Shown piece by piece: positions 1 through 7,564 of a stretch of DNA of 9,637 nucleotides (position 1 is its first letter; every line of letters begins with the position of its first letter). Source of the stretch: Spirochaetaceae bacterium (GTDB lineage: Bacteria; Spirochaetota; Spirochaetia; DSM-27196; PWMO01); assembly GCA_003558175.1 (NCBI GenBank), contig PWMO01000494.1, positions 1 through 9,637 on the forward strand, written 5' to 3'. The notes beneath the pieces are model-generated. The model worked only from the letters and a program-made list of their open reading frames with translations, had not been told where the DNA came from and searched no databases. The translations under genes and the position numbers were made by a program.

Positions 1-927
1 ATTGGTCCCGATGAGTATCACGAAGGCTATCCGGACCGCGATTCGCCGGGACTGGACAACAACACCTACACCAACGTCATGGCCGTCTGGTGCATCTGCC
101 GCGCGCTGGAGACGCTGCAGATGCTTGATCCCGAATGCCGCAAAGGGATCAGCGACCGGATCAACCTGCAAGATGAAGAAGTAAGCCGCTGGTTCGACAT
201 CTCTGAGAAGATGCGCATCTGTTTTGAGCGTGACGGCATCCCGGCTCAATTTGAAGGCTACGAGCGTCTCAAAGAGCTGGACTGGGACGCCTACCGCGAG
301 AAGTACGGGTCCCTCCACCGCCTGGACAGGATACTGAAGGCCGAAGGCGATACTCCAAACGGGTACAAGATATCAAAACAGGCCGACGTCCTGATGCTGT
401 TCTACCTGTTCCCCGCGGACACACTGGAGGAGCTGTTCGAGCGCCTGGGGTACCAACTCGACCGGGAGAGAATCCCGGAGATCGTGCGCTACTACCTCGA
501 TCGCACCGATCACGGGTCAACCTTGAGCCGTGTCGTTCACTCGTGGGTGCTGGCACGCTCGGACCGCGAACACGCCTGGAAACTGTTCTCGGAGGCTCTG
601 GAGAGCGATGTCAGCGACATTCAGGGAGGCACCACCCGGGAAGGGATCCATCTCGGCGCCATGGCAGGCACGGTTGATCTTGTGCAGCGCTGCTTTACCG
701 GGCTTGCAGTGCGCGATGAGGCGCTGTGGCTCAATCCCGAGCTGCCGGAAGGCGTCAAGACGCTGCACTTCAAGATCCGCTACCGGGCAAACTGGCTGGA
801 GTTCTCGTTCAACCATCGCGAGATGACGGTATCCGCCGCCACCGGCAGGCTGCAGCCGCTGACAATCGGGCTGAACGGCTCCACCTTTCAACTTGAACCA
901 ACCCAGACCAGGACGATCCCGCTGTAG
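1..927 (+). CDS. Glycoside hydrolase family 65 phosphorylase, C-terminal part (5' truncated by window)
   Basis: The reading frame is open from base 1 and ends at TAG 925-927, giving the last 308 residues of a protein that in this family usually has about 750-800. GH65 enzymes are inverting phosphorylases that split alpha-linked disaccharides (maltose, trehalose, kojibiose, nigerose) with phosphate to beta-glucose 1-phosphate and a sugar, in the cytoplasm. The fragment opens in the (alpha/alpha)6 catalytic barrel with GPDEYHE (residues 2-8), whose Glu5 matches the family's general acid, followed by the DNN.YTN stretch (19-25). KQADV (126-130) and HGSTLS (171-176) match the phosphate-binding segments, and QGGTTREGIHLGAMAGT (208-224) closes the active site. 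The remainder to 308 is the small C-terminal beta-sandwich, so no C-terminal phosphoglucomutase is fused. Substrate specificity cannot be read from this part. The gene converges on jetD. Confidence 0.93.
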   Translation: MGPDEYHEGYPDRDSPGLDNNTYTNVMAVWCICRALETLQMLDPECRKGISDRINLQDEEVSRWFDISEKMRICFERDGIPAQFEGYERLKELDWDAYREKYGSLHRLDRILKAEGDTPNGYKISKQADVLMLFYLFPADTLEELFERLGYQLDRERIPEIVRYYLDRTDHGSTLSRVVHSWVLARSDREHAWKLFSEALESDVSDIQGGTTREGIHLGAMAGTVDLVQRCFTGLAVRDEALWLNPELPEGVKTLHFKIRYRANWLEFSFNHREMTVSAATGRLQPLTIGLNGSTFQLEPTQTRTIPL

Positions 928-973
928 CTTCAAAGCCGAGCAGCACACCGTTCGTGCGTCATCCGGCGCCGAC
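928..973. other. Short convergent intergenic gap
   Basis: These 46 bases separate the stop of the GH65 gene (+) from the stop of jetD (-). I see no stem followed by a T-run on either strand, so neither transcript has an obvious intrinsic terminator here. Termination is either Rho-dependent or bidirectional through weak structure. Confidence 0.5.
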
Positions 974-2149
974 TCATTGCGGCAGGTCGATGACCTCCTG
1001 TTCCACCGCAATGCGGCGTGCGCGCATTCGCGCCACAAGCGGTTCAAGTTCCGGCCGGGAAATGCGGTCAAGAACGGCAATCTCTTTGGCCGTCAGCGGT
1101 CGCCCGTGCGCGGCAACGCGGTCGTAGGTTGCGGGATCCATCAGCAGCGGTCTCAGATGCGGAATGATCGCCGCGATCTCCTGGTAGATGAGCAACCCCT
1201 CGGGGTCCATGTCGCCAAAATGGCGCGCCGAGTCACAGGCGACGGCGGCAGCACGGATCAGCGATTGAACTGCCCGGTTCGGGTGTCCGCCGGTGTACAC
1301 CGCCGCTCCACCGGTCATTGAGCGCACAAATACGGCAAACGACTCCTTGTTCTCAACTGTGGTGAGCGGGCCGGAAAACTCAACGGCTTCCAGCGCCGTT
1401 ACCGTCGCCAGAGGCAGCGTGAGTATCTCGCCGCGCAGTTGCCAGGATCGACCGCCGCCCAGGCACAGTTTGCCCCACAACGCGATGCTTGCCTCCGGGT
1501 AACTGCGTTCCAGCGCCAGCCGTTCGGAGGCACGGACACCGGCGGCGGCGAGCGACGCGCTGTCGGCAACGCGCAGCAGCGACTCGATGCGCTTGCTGTC
1601 ACCGAAGAGGCGCACGCTGAGGGCACGGATCGGGAGCGAACCGGCTTCTTCGGGATGCAGCGACAGCAGTCGCAACGTATCGCGCAGTTCGGCCTCGTCG
1701 GCAAAGCCGCTGGGATGGGCCGCGTCGAGCAGCGCCGCCACGTGGGTAGCGACCGCGGCAGCCAGCGAGCCGGGCGGCGGTGTAGCCTGGTGCAGCACGG
1801 TGCGCTGCGCGGCCGCCACCTCGGCAGGGGAACGCCGCCCCAGCACACGGTAGAGCGCATCCGGTTGCTGCAGGTAGAGCGCCTCGACTTCATCGCCTTC
1901 GCGGAAGCGGCGCCAGCGCACCGACAGAATACCGCCGGCAACCAGCTCGTCTACGGCGTCGAGGAAGCGCTGTTTTGCATCCACGTCGCGGGTGATCTCG
2001 GGCATGAGCTCGTGCCACTTCGCCTTGCGCAGCGCGCGCCCGCCACGGTAATGTGCGGACATCGGATAGGCGTCGGCAAACTGCTGCAGAATGCGCCTGG
2101 CAACCGGGGTGATACCCGCCGGGATGCTGCCGGGTTTGCGTGCGCTCAC
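974..2149 (-). CDS. jetD: Wadjet nuclease subunit JetD (TOPRIM/DUF2220)
   Basis: This 391-residue protein is the last gene of the operon. JetD is the effector of Wadjet: a dimeric topoisomerase VI/Spo11-like nuclease that cleaves the circular plasmid DNA brought to it by the JetABC loop-extruding motor. The C-terminal half carries the TOPRIM signature: conserved Glu266 in VENKES (265-270), then FGDMDPEG (311-318) with metal-binding Asp313 and Asp315, then an EQE near the C-terminus (383-385). Residues 1-110 look like a winged-helix region ending in a beta-hairpin rich in Trp and Arg. They do not resemble the DUF3322 N-terminus of type I JetD, which points to a type II/III-like system. The start is GTG (2149-2147), overlapping the jetC stop as GTGA and preceded by AGGA six bases upstream; no better start exists nearby. 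Catalytic residues are intact. Family assignment is firm; the subtype is inferred. Confidence 0.93.
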   Translation of the reverse strand: MSARKPGSIPAGITPVARRILQQFADAYPMSAHYRGGRALRKAKWHELMPEITRDVDAKQRFLDAVDELVAGGILSVRWRRFREGDEVEALYLQQPDALYRVLGRRSPAEVAAAQRTVLHQATPPPGSLAAAVATHVAALLDAAHPSGFADEAELRDTLRLLSLHPEEAGSLPIRALSVRLFGDSKRIESLLRVADSASLAAAGVRASERLALERSYPEASIALWGKLCLGGGRSWQLRGEILTLPLATVTALEAVEFSGPLTTVENKESFAVFVRSMTGGAAVYTGGHPNRAVQSLIRAAAVACDSARHFGDMDPEGLLIYQEIAAIIPHLRPLLMDPATYDRVAAHGRPLTAKEIAVLDRISRPELEPLVARMRARRIAVEQEVIDLPQ

Positions 2150-5100
2150 GGAGCGTCCTCGCTCAGGACGCGAAACTCGCGCAGGTGGGCGTGATGGTGC
2201 TTGCGCACGATGAGGTTGGTCTGATCCATGTGGGGGGCGATGAATTCCATCTTCTCGGTCGGGACCGCGGTGACTATCTGCATCTCCAGCTTGCGAAAGA
2301 AGTCGATTGTCTTCTCTATGCGGTCGTCGTCCATTTTGTTGAACGCCTCGTCAAACAGCACCAGACGCACCGCATCCGGGTCATCGCGGTAGTAACGGTA
2401 GAAACTGGCGGCAATCGCGACGTAATAGGGGGTCTGTGCTTCACCGCCCGACTTCTCGCGCAGCACCTTTGACAGCATCGACTCCTGCGGTTTGCCGCTT
2501 CTGACGTCAAGCGTGTCGGTGTGACGAATACGAATGTCGTACTGGAAGTACTGCCGGTAGTCGCAGATCTCGGCTACCTCAGGCGAGTCAAGGTCGTTAT
2601 CCAGAATGCGCTCGAAAAGGCGCAACACTTCGGCGCGCTCCTCGTCGGTGGCCAGCGCTTCAAAGAGCGTGCCTTCGTTGCTGCGAATCTCTGCGGCGCT
2701 ACGAATTACCTCCAGCACGCCACGCTTCTCCGGCCGCTCGTGAATGGTAAAGCCGTACTGGTCGTGGCCGAAGCGGATGGTATTCAGTATGGAGTTAATC
2801 TCCTGAAAGCTGTCGCGCGCCTGCAGTACGTATTCGTTGAGGCGACTGACGAAGTGCTCGCGGAACTGCGCTTCCGCCTCGCGCCGCGCGCGCTCAATCC
2901 GGTCGCGGTACGCCGGCAGTTCGGTCAACTGGAATCGCTCGAGGGCCTCCCGGTGTTCCCGCGAGGCGTCCTCCTCGGTGGGAAGCAGGGCGTGGAAATC
3001 ACGGTTATACGACTGCTTGCGTTCACGCAAGGAGCTGCGGGCGTTCTCCAGCCGGGTGGTAAATCCGGTCACTGCGGACTGCCAGCGGGAGAGAATCTCC
3101 GTATAGTCGAGCCTGCCGGACTGCTTCCGCTCACGCGCGATCTGGCTGTCGGCATACTCCAGACAGGCGGCCTCCTCGTCCGGGTGCTCCAGCAGAAAAC
3201 CGCGCAGTGCATCAGAGCGGCGCTCCAGTCGCACACCGAGTTGCTGCTCGGTTGCGCCAAGCGTGCGGCGGCGTTCCTCGAGTGAACCGAGCTCGCCGCT
3301 CAGACGGTCGATCTCTTGCTGCAGCTTCGCGGCGGCATCGGCCAATGCGGCAATCTGCAGATTGAGCTCGTCAAATCCGGTGGTATCGATGGCCTCCAGC
3401 AGTCGCTCGGTATCGGCTGTCTCTCGATCCAGCGCCTCCACGCGTGCAGCGGCATCGGCGAGAGATTCCATCTCGTGCAGTCGATCGTAGGCGGCCAGCA
3501 GAGCGCGGCTGCGAGCTTCACGGTCGTTTATTGCCTGCCTGGTTGCAGCAACCTCGGCATCCAGCTCACCCAGCCGGCTGCGAATCTGTTCCAGGCGCCG
3601 AACCTTTGCCGCGGCGCCGATATACCACGTATTGCAGACCGCCGGGTCCATCCGCTCGAAGCGATAATCGGTCATGCGCAGGCCGTCCCGGGTTACCGCT
3701 TCGGCGTGGTCGCGCAGGTGTTCCGGCTCAACGCGCATCACATCGGACAGAAGGTGTGCCAGATAGCGTCGCGCTTGCGGGGTCCTGGCCTCAACGGTTT
3801 CCGCCAGTGAACCGGGACTGATCTCACTGTCGTGCAGCCGCGAGAGGTCCGGCAGACCCACACCTCCAAGTGCGGCCGAATGGTCACGATAGACCGTAAC
3901 GGCCCTGGCAAACTGATCCTCCCTCACCAGCAAGTCGAAGCGGCGCGCATCGAGCACACCCTCAGTGACCGCCTGCCAGTCGGGATCGGTCATCTCCAGC
4001 AGCTCGGCGAGGTGAGTGGCAGCGATCCCATGCTCCGCGAACGCGCGCTTTAATTGAACGGCGGCGTCCGGGTAGCGAAGGACCCCGCGTTCCTCGAGGT
4101 CACGTGCTTCCTGTCGCAGATCGGTAATTGTCGCACGCTGTTCAGCTTCCCGCGCGCGGAGCGAAGCGATCTCGATGCCCAGCGCCTCACGCTCACCATC
4201 AAGTGCGGCCCGTTCTTCCGCCAGGGAGTCGGGACTGATTGAGCGTCCGAGAGTGGCCTCTACCGACGCCGCCAGCTCGGAGAACCGTTCGGCACGGCGC
4301 GCTTCGTGCTGCCGCCGGGTACCGAGTTCTTCGCGGGTTCGCCGCAGCCGTTCGTAGTCACGATGGGCGGGATCCTGCACCAGCGCGAAGACCAGCTCCT
4401 GCCGCTGCGCTTCGAGCCGTTCACGCTGCCCGAAGCGGTCGGCGCGTGCGGTTTGGGCACGGCTGTGGGCGGTGGTCGCCTCAGCGAGTTTGCGCCGGGT
4501 TGCCGCAAGCTCGTCGGCAGTCTGGTCGTGTTCGAGGCGCAGCTTGTAGTAGTTCTGGTGGATGATCTGGCGCGCAAGGCGCTCCACCTGATCGGCTGCC
4601 TCAACTACCTGCTGCAGACGTTCGATACGCTGCTGCACCGCTTCGGCCTCGCGTTCTGCTTCGCGGTAGTTAAGGAGGTTCTCGCGCATCGCCGAAATGT
4701 CGAGCGCGCGCTCTTCCAGGATGTAGTTGCACACGAAGTCGTGCACCGACGTGAACGGGGTGAAGTTGACCGACCTCACCAGAGCCTCAAGGTAGGGATT
4801 GAAGTCGGCGTTCCGCCGATGCACCTGCAGCAGATGGGTAAGCCGCGAACTGTAGTCCCGCTTGGTGGCGCACGGCACGCCGCCCTGCATCCGCAGAAGC
4901 TCCTTTAATCGCGGCACCGGAGTGAGCAGATCATCACTGAAGAACGGCACGTCCTCCAATCGTCCGCCGTCCAACACCCACTGCATCTCCTTTGCGTCTC
5001 CGTCGCGGTACGCCTGCACGGCGACGCCGGCACAGAAACGGCGGCCATCACCGGTGAACTCGAGCGCTACGTGGGTGATGCAGTCGCCACGCACGTAGTC

Positions 5101-5346
5101 CAGCGATTCACTCCCCACCTTGCATCGGCAGTAACTCTCCAACGTGCGCCCGGCACGTCGGTCGGTAGCCGCAGCGTTAAAGGTAATGCGGTTAATGTAG
5201 GCGACCAGGGCGTACTGAATCGCGTCGATTATCGTGGATTTGCCGCTCCCGTTGTCTCCGGCCAGCAAGGTCGCCTGCCCCACGGCAATTGTCGTATCGG
5301 TGAAGAAATGCCAGTTAATCAGGCGCACACGCGACAGGAGCAGCAT
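2146..5346 (-). CDS. jetC: Wadjet SMC-like ATPase JetC (MukB-type)
   Basis: This 1066-residue protein is the motor ATPase of Wadjet, related to MukB and SbcC. Two ABC half-heads are joined by a long antiparallel coiled coil and hinge; with JetA and JetB it extrudes DNA loops and selects small circles. The N-terminal head (about 1-225) has Walker A GDNGSGKST (30-38; Lys36). Charged heptad-like coiled coil spans about 225-440, a globular hinge-like segment about 440-585 (with WQAV...LDARRFDLLV), and a second coiled coil about 585-835. The C-terminal head has the ABC signature SGGE (966-969), Walker B VLFDE (996-1000) with catalytic Glu1000, and a D-loop-like NKMDDD (1003-1008). All ATPase motifs are intact, so the gene looks functional. 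The ATG overlaps the jetB TGA by one base (TGATG), with GGAGGT six bases upstream. Many long opposite-strand ORFs here are compositional shadows. Confidence 0.96.
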   Translation of the reverse strand: MLLLSRVRLINWHFFTDTTIAVGQATLLAGDNGSGKSTIIDAIQYALVAYINRITFNAAATDRRAGRTLESYCRCKVGSESLDYVRGDCITHVALEFTGDGRRFCAGVAVQAYRDGDAKEMQWVLDGGRLEDVPFFSDDLLTPVPRLKELLRMQGGVPCATKRDYSSRLTHLLQVHRRNADFNPYLEALVRSVNFTPFTSVHDFVCNYILEERALDISAMRENLLNYREAEREAEAVQQRIERLQQVVEAADQVERLARQIIHQNYYKLRLEHDQTADELAATRRKLAEATTAHSRAQTARADRFGQRERLEAQRQELVFALVQDPAHRDYERLRRTREELGTRRQHEARRAERFSELAASVEATLGRSISPDSLAEERAALDGEREALGIEIASLRAREAEQRATITDLRQEARDLEERGVLRYPDAAVQLKRAFAEHGIAATHLAELLEMTDPDWQAVTEGVLDARRFDLLVREDQFARAVTVYRDHSAALGGVGLPDLSRLHDSEISPGSLAETVEARTPQARRYLAHLLSDVMRVEPEHLRDHAEAVTRDGLRMTDYRFERMDPAVCNTWYIGAAAKVRRLEQIRSRLGELDAEVAATRQAINDREARSRALLAAYDRLHEMESLADAAARVEALDRETADTERLLEAIDTTGFDELNLQIAALADAAAKLQQEIDRLSGELGSLEERRRTLGATEQQLGVRLERRSDALRGFLLEHPDEEAACLEYADSQIARERKQSGRLDYTEILSRWQSAVTGFTTRLENARSSLRERKQSYNRDFHALLPTEEDASREHREALERFQLTELPAYRDRIERARREAEAQFREHFVSRLNEYVLQARDSFQEINSILNTIRFGHDQYGFTIHERPEKRGVLEVIRSAAEIRSNEGTLFEALATDEERAEVLRLFERILDNDLDSPEVAEICDYRQYFQYDIRIRHTDTLDVRSGKPQESMLSKVLREKSGGEAQTPYYVAIAASFYRYYRDDPDAVRLVLFDEAFNKMDDDRIEKTIDFFRKLEMQIVTAVPTEKMEFIAPHMDQTNLIVRKHHHAHLREFRVLSEDAP
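2156..2159 (-). promoter_or_regulatory. Ribosome binding site deciding the jetD GTG start
   Basis: Read on the minus strand, AGGA lies six bases before GTG 2149-2147, inside the last codons of jetC. It supports the non-ATG start and translational coupling with jetC through the GTGA overlap. Confidence 0.6.
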
Positions 5347-6053
5347 CAGTCGACCTCCCCGTTCTCGTCACTGGCGTTCTCATCGCTGTCGTTCTCATCG
5401 GCGGCGTTCTCATCGCTGTCGTTCTCATCACTGTCGTCCAGATCACTTTCGTCTTCGTCACCGCCGCTACGACTGTCGGCCTCGGGGCGGTAGCTCTGCA
5501 GGCGTTCCACCATCTCGTCCAGCGCCGTGCTCTCCAGCGCAAATGCGATACTCGGGTAGAGCACGATGACGGTCTCGGGGTCGACTTCCTCTCCCAGGAT
5601 CCGAATCAGCCGCAGCGTCTGGAAACGGCGCAGCGCCGCAACAAAACGCGTCTTGGTCACGGATCGGCCGGAAAGGGTGCGTACTCGATCAAGCACCTCG
5701 TGCTGCAGAGCGGTTCGCTCGCCGTGCAGGGTGACGGCGGCAGCGCGCTCCTCGTAGAGCAGACGCAGCACAAGGAGCAGACTCGAGTCGTCGATACCGA
5801 GCTGCATCCGTGCGGCGGCCGGCCCGGTGAAGCCGACAACGCCGAGCGTCTCGTCTTTCCGCAGGCCCCAGCCGGCGACGGCAAGGTAGTCTTCAACCGC
5901 TTCGAAATTGGCCGTCACGAAGCGGTAGAGCTTTGCGTGCTGTTCTACGGCACGTACGATGAAACTCCCCGAGAAGAGTGTGGCGAGGCTTTCACGCAGC
6001 AGCTCGCGATCGTCGGAAGACAGCCGGGCAAGCCGGGCGGCGGCATCGGTCAC
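5346..6053 (-). CDS. jetB: Wadjet subunit JetB (MukE-like, DUF4194) with acidic repeat tail
   Basis: This 235-residue protein is the MukE-like winged-helix subunit that binds the JetA kleisin and helps clamp DNA against the JetC heads. Residues 1-190 form the family core, including a DUF4194-like segment around YLAVAGWGLRKDETLGVV (56-73), a helical LLLVLRLLYEE stretch (92-102) and a second winged-helix portion to about 185. From residue 191 the protein changes to a highly acidic tail of Asp, Glu, Ser and Asn, made by pentapeptide repeats of type D-E-N-x-x encoded by 15-bp DNA units. I do not recall such a tail as a usual part of this family. The start is GTG (6053-6051), chosen because AGGAGG sits five bases upstream and because it overlaps the jetA stop as GTGA. 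Gene order and size fit Wadjet well. Confidence 0.92.
   Translation of the reverse strand: MTDAAARLARLSSDDRELLRESLATLFSGSFIVRAVEQHAKLYRFVTANFEAVEDYLAVAGWGLRKDETLGVVGFTGPAAARMQLGIDDSSLLLVLRLLYEERAAAVTLHGERTALQHEVLDRVRTLSGRSVTKTRFVAALRRFQTLRLIRILGEEVDPETVIVLYPSIAFALESTALDEMVERLQSYRPEADSRSGGDEDESDLDDSDENDSDENAADENDSDENASDENGEVD
5353..5358 (-). promoter_or_regulatory. Ribosome binding site of jetC
   Basis: GGAGGT on the minus strand lies six bases before the jetC ATG and within the last codons of jetB. It is a near-consensus Shine-Dalgarno site and, with the TGATG overlap, indicates coupled translation. Confidence 0.75.
5361..5435 (-). repeat. 15-bp tandem repeat encoding the acidic tail of JetB
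   Basis: Five consecutive 15-base units start at 5361, 5376, 5391, 5406 and 5421. On the plus strand their pattern is GTTCTC-[AG]TC-x-CTG/GCG-xC. The units at 5376 and 5406 are identical. A degenerate sixth unit follows at 5436-5450. On the coding strand they give pentapeptides such as DSDEN, AADEN and ASDEN. The unit length is a multiple of three, so gain or loss of a copy keeps the frame. Confidence 0.9.
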
Positions 6054-7564
6054 AGGGGCCTCCTGCGGGAAAAATCATGGCGACGAAAAACGAAGCGACC
6101 GCTACGCGTCTCTTCGTCGCCCCAGCTGACACGGAACGGGAAGCGGTCGTCACGGCTTTCGGCGTACGCCGCTGCGTAGATCACGCGCACAAAGCTCTCC
6201 ATGTCGGTTACGATGGAGTGAGCAGGAACGGCCGAGCCGTCCGCCGGACAAAACGGCTCAAGAAAGCCGGCAATGCGCTCCGGGCTGAGCTGGTTGCGAA
6301 TGCGCAGCAGGAGCTCGACCTCCGCCTGTTCGAGTTCGAACGCATCGGGACGGACGGCCTGGAACGCAGCGACGTCCAGGCTGCGGCTGCGACGCGTGTA
6401 AAGGCTGCCGGCGTCGAGGCGTCGCGAACGGTAGATGCCGTGTCTCAGGGCACGAGGCCCCGTCTCGTCGCCGGCCCCGTCTGCCCACGCGGCCAGGATA
6501 TGCTTGATCTTACCGGCAATTGAGGCGTCGCTGTAGAGTCGTGCCTTGATCCGCTCGGTGGAGATTCGCGAGTAGCGCCGGTTCTTATCGTCAATCTGGG
6601 TCAGCAGCGGATCGAGGTTCTTCAGTTCATCGCGGATCTCGATCAGCAACGATCTCAGCAGTTCACGCGCTGCAGCCACTGAAGAACGCTTCATGACGGA
6701 AAGCCGCTCGGCGGTACGCGCAAGCCAGTCATCGTCCACAAGGTAGTCAGCGACCGCCTGCAGGATACGCGGGCGGTACTTGGAGAGATTCTCCGAAGTC
6801 TTCAGCCGGTTATAGGCGCGGTCGATCACTTCGTTCATGTAGAGGTCGTAGTGGATGTGCAGGATCTCGTGTACGTCCGGGTCACCGTCGTAGAGCGCCT
6901 GAATGTGTCGGCGGATGTTCTGATGCAGCACCTTGAGCGACTCCACCAGCATGCGGGTGTGGCCATGTGCGTTTATCACCGCGTGCTCGCCGTGCTCGCG
7001 CGCGGCGTCGCCCACCAGCGAAGAATAGATGCCGATGACGTGGCTTTCGTACTCGACTGAAATCCCCTGCTCGACACGGTGAAGCGCCTCGAAAAACGGA
7101 GTGGCGTACGACGAGATGTTGATCACCCGCACAAAGTCCTGCTGCTCCTCCTCATTCACCCAGCCGTACTCGATGAGCCGCCGCAGAAAGGCTGAAGCGG
7201 CGAGACGCGTGTCGCCGCGCTCCACGCTCGCCGGGCCATCAGGAGATCCGGAAGCGCCGCCAGGCTCCTCGCCCTTCTCTTCGGTTGGATCGGACGACTG
7301 CGCAACGTCGTCACCGTCACCTTCACCTTCACCTTCACCGGGAAGGCCGGCGGGCAGGCCGGGAGGCGCTTGGAGTGACGGGGCATCACCGAGTGTGCGG
7401 AAGTACTCCTCGAAAGACGCGACGACCAGTTCCCGTTCCACGCCGCTATGGTACTCGAGAAAGAGTCGGTAGTAGATCAGTAGCAGCGCGGCGTAGTGCT
7501 CCCGGTGCACCGAGGCGAGAGGAAAGAAGAGGCGGCTCGGCAAGTGCTCGAATACTGTGGACAT
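6050..7564 (-). CDS. jetA: Wadjet kleisin-like subunit JetA (DUF5716-like)
   Basis: This 504-residue protein is the first gene of the operon. JetA is the MukF-like kleisin that bridges the two JetC heads and carries JetB. The N-terminus (VFEHLPSRLFFPLAS, 4-18, then REHYAALLLIYYRLF, 21-35) resembles the start of DUF5716-type JetA proteins rather than the DUF3375 type, arguing for a type II/III-like Wadjet. An Asp/Glu/Gly/Pro-rich, probably disordered insert (about 60-118) separates this helix pair from the next winged-helix portion (LRRLIEYGWVNEEE, 127-140). A long helical middle (about 150-350, with several His and Asp) is followed by a C-terminal domain rich in Arg and aromatic residues. The ATG at 7564-7562 has only a weak Shine-Dalgarno (GGA about ten bases upstream), unlike jetB and jetC. 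The stop overlaps jetB by 4 nt (GTGA). The subtype call rests on remembered resemblance, not a search. Confidence 0.9.
   Translation of the reverse strand: MSTVFEHLPSRLFFPLASVHREHYAALLLIYYRLFLEYHSGVERELVVASFEEYFRTLGDAPSLQAPPGLPAGLPGEGEGEGDGDDVAQSSDPTEEKGEEPGGASGSPDGPASVERGDTRLAASAFLRRLIEYGWVNEEEQQDFVRVINISSYATPFFEALHRVEQGISVEYESHVIGIYSSLVGDAAREHGEHAVINAHGHTRMLVESLKVLHQNIRRHIQALYDGDPDVHEILHIHYDLYMNEVIDRAYNRLKTSENLSKYRPRILQAVADYLVDDDWLARTAERLSVMKRSSVAAARELLRSLLIEIRDELKNLDPLLTQIDDKNRRYSRISTERIKARLYSDASIAGKIKHILAAWADGAGDETGPRALRHGIYRSRRLDAGSLYTRRSRSLDVAAFQAVRPDAFELEQAEVELLLRIRNQLSPERIAGFLEPFCPADGSAVPAHSIVTDMESFVRVIYAAAYAESRDDRFPFRVSWGDEETRSGRFVFRRHDFSRRRPL
6059..6064 (-). promoter_or_regulatory. 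Ribosome binding site deciding the jetB GTG start
   Basis: AGGAGG on the minus strand lies five bases before GTG 6053-6051, within the 3' end of jetA. It is a full-consensus Shine-Dalgarno site and is the main reason for accepting the GTG start. Confidence 0.8.
7311..7340 (-). repeat. 6-bp tandem repeat in the acidic linker of JetA
   Basis: Five hexamer units lie end to end on the plus strand: TCACCG, TCACCT three times, TCACCG. On the coding strand they encode alternating Gly-Glu/Asp (residues about 75-84) in the JetA linker. Copy-number change would lengthen or shorten the linker by dipeptides without breaking the frame. Confidence 0.9.

Noticed and set aside
1439..2194. Plus-strand ORF of 251 codons opposite jetD
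   Set aside because: It is antisense to jetD, where TOPRIM residues are conserved in the minus frame; its composition is Arg/Gln/Gly-rich as expected of a shadow.
2521..3285. Long plus-strand ORF (254 codons) opposite jetC
   Set aside because: It lies fully antisense to a gene with clear ATPase motifs, has no recognisable domain, and its length is explained by high-GC codon bias of jetC.
4306..4908. Plus-strand ORF of 200 codons opposite the JetC coiled coil
   Set aside because: It has no motif and is antisense to regular heptad coding sequence.
5361..5435. CRISPR-like or regulatory repeat array
   Set aside because: The units are contiguous 15-mers without spacers and encode a regular pentapeptide in frame with jetB, so they are a coding tandem repeat.
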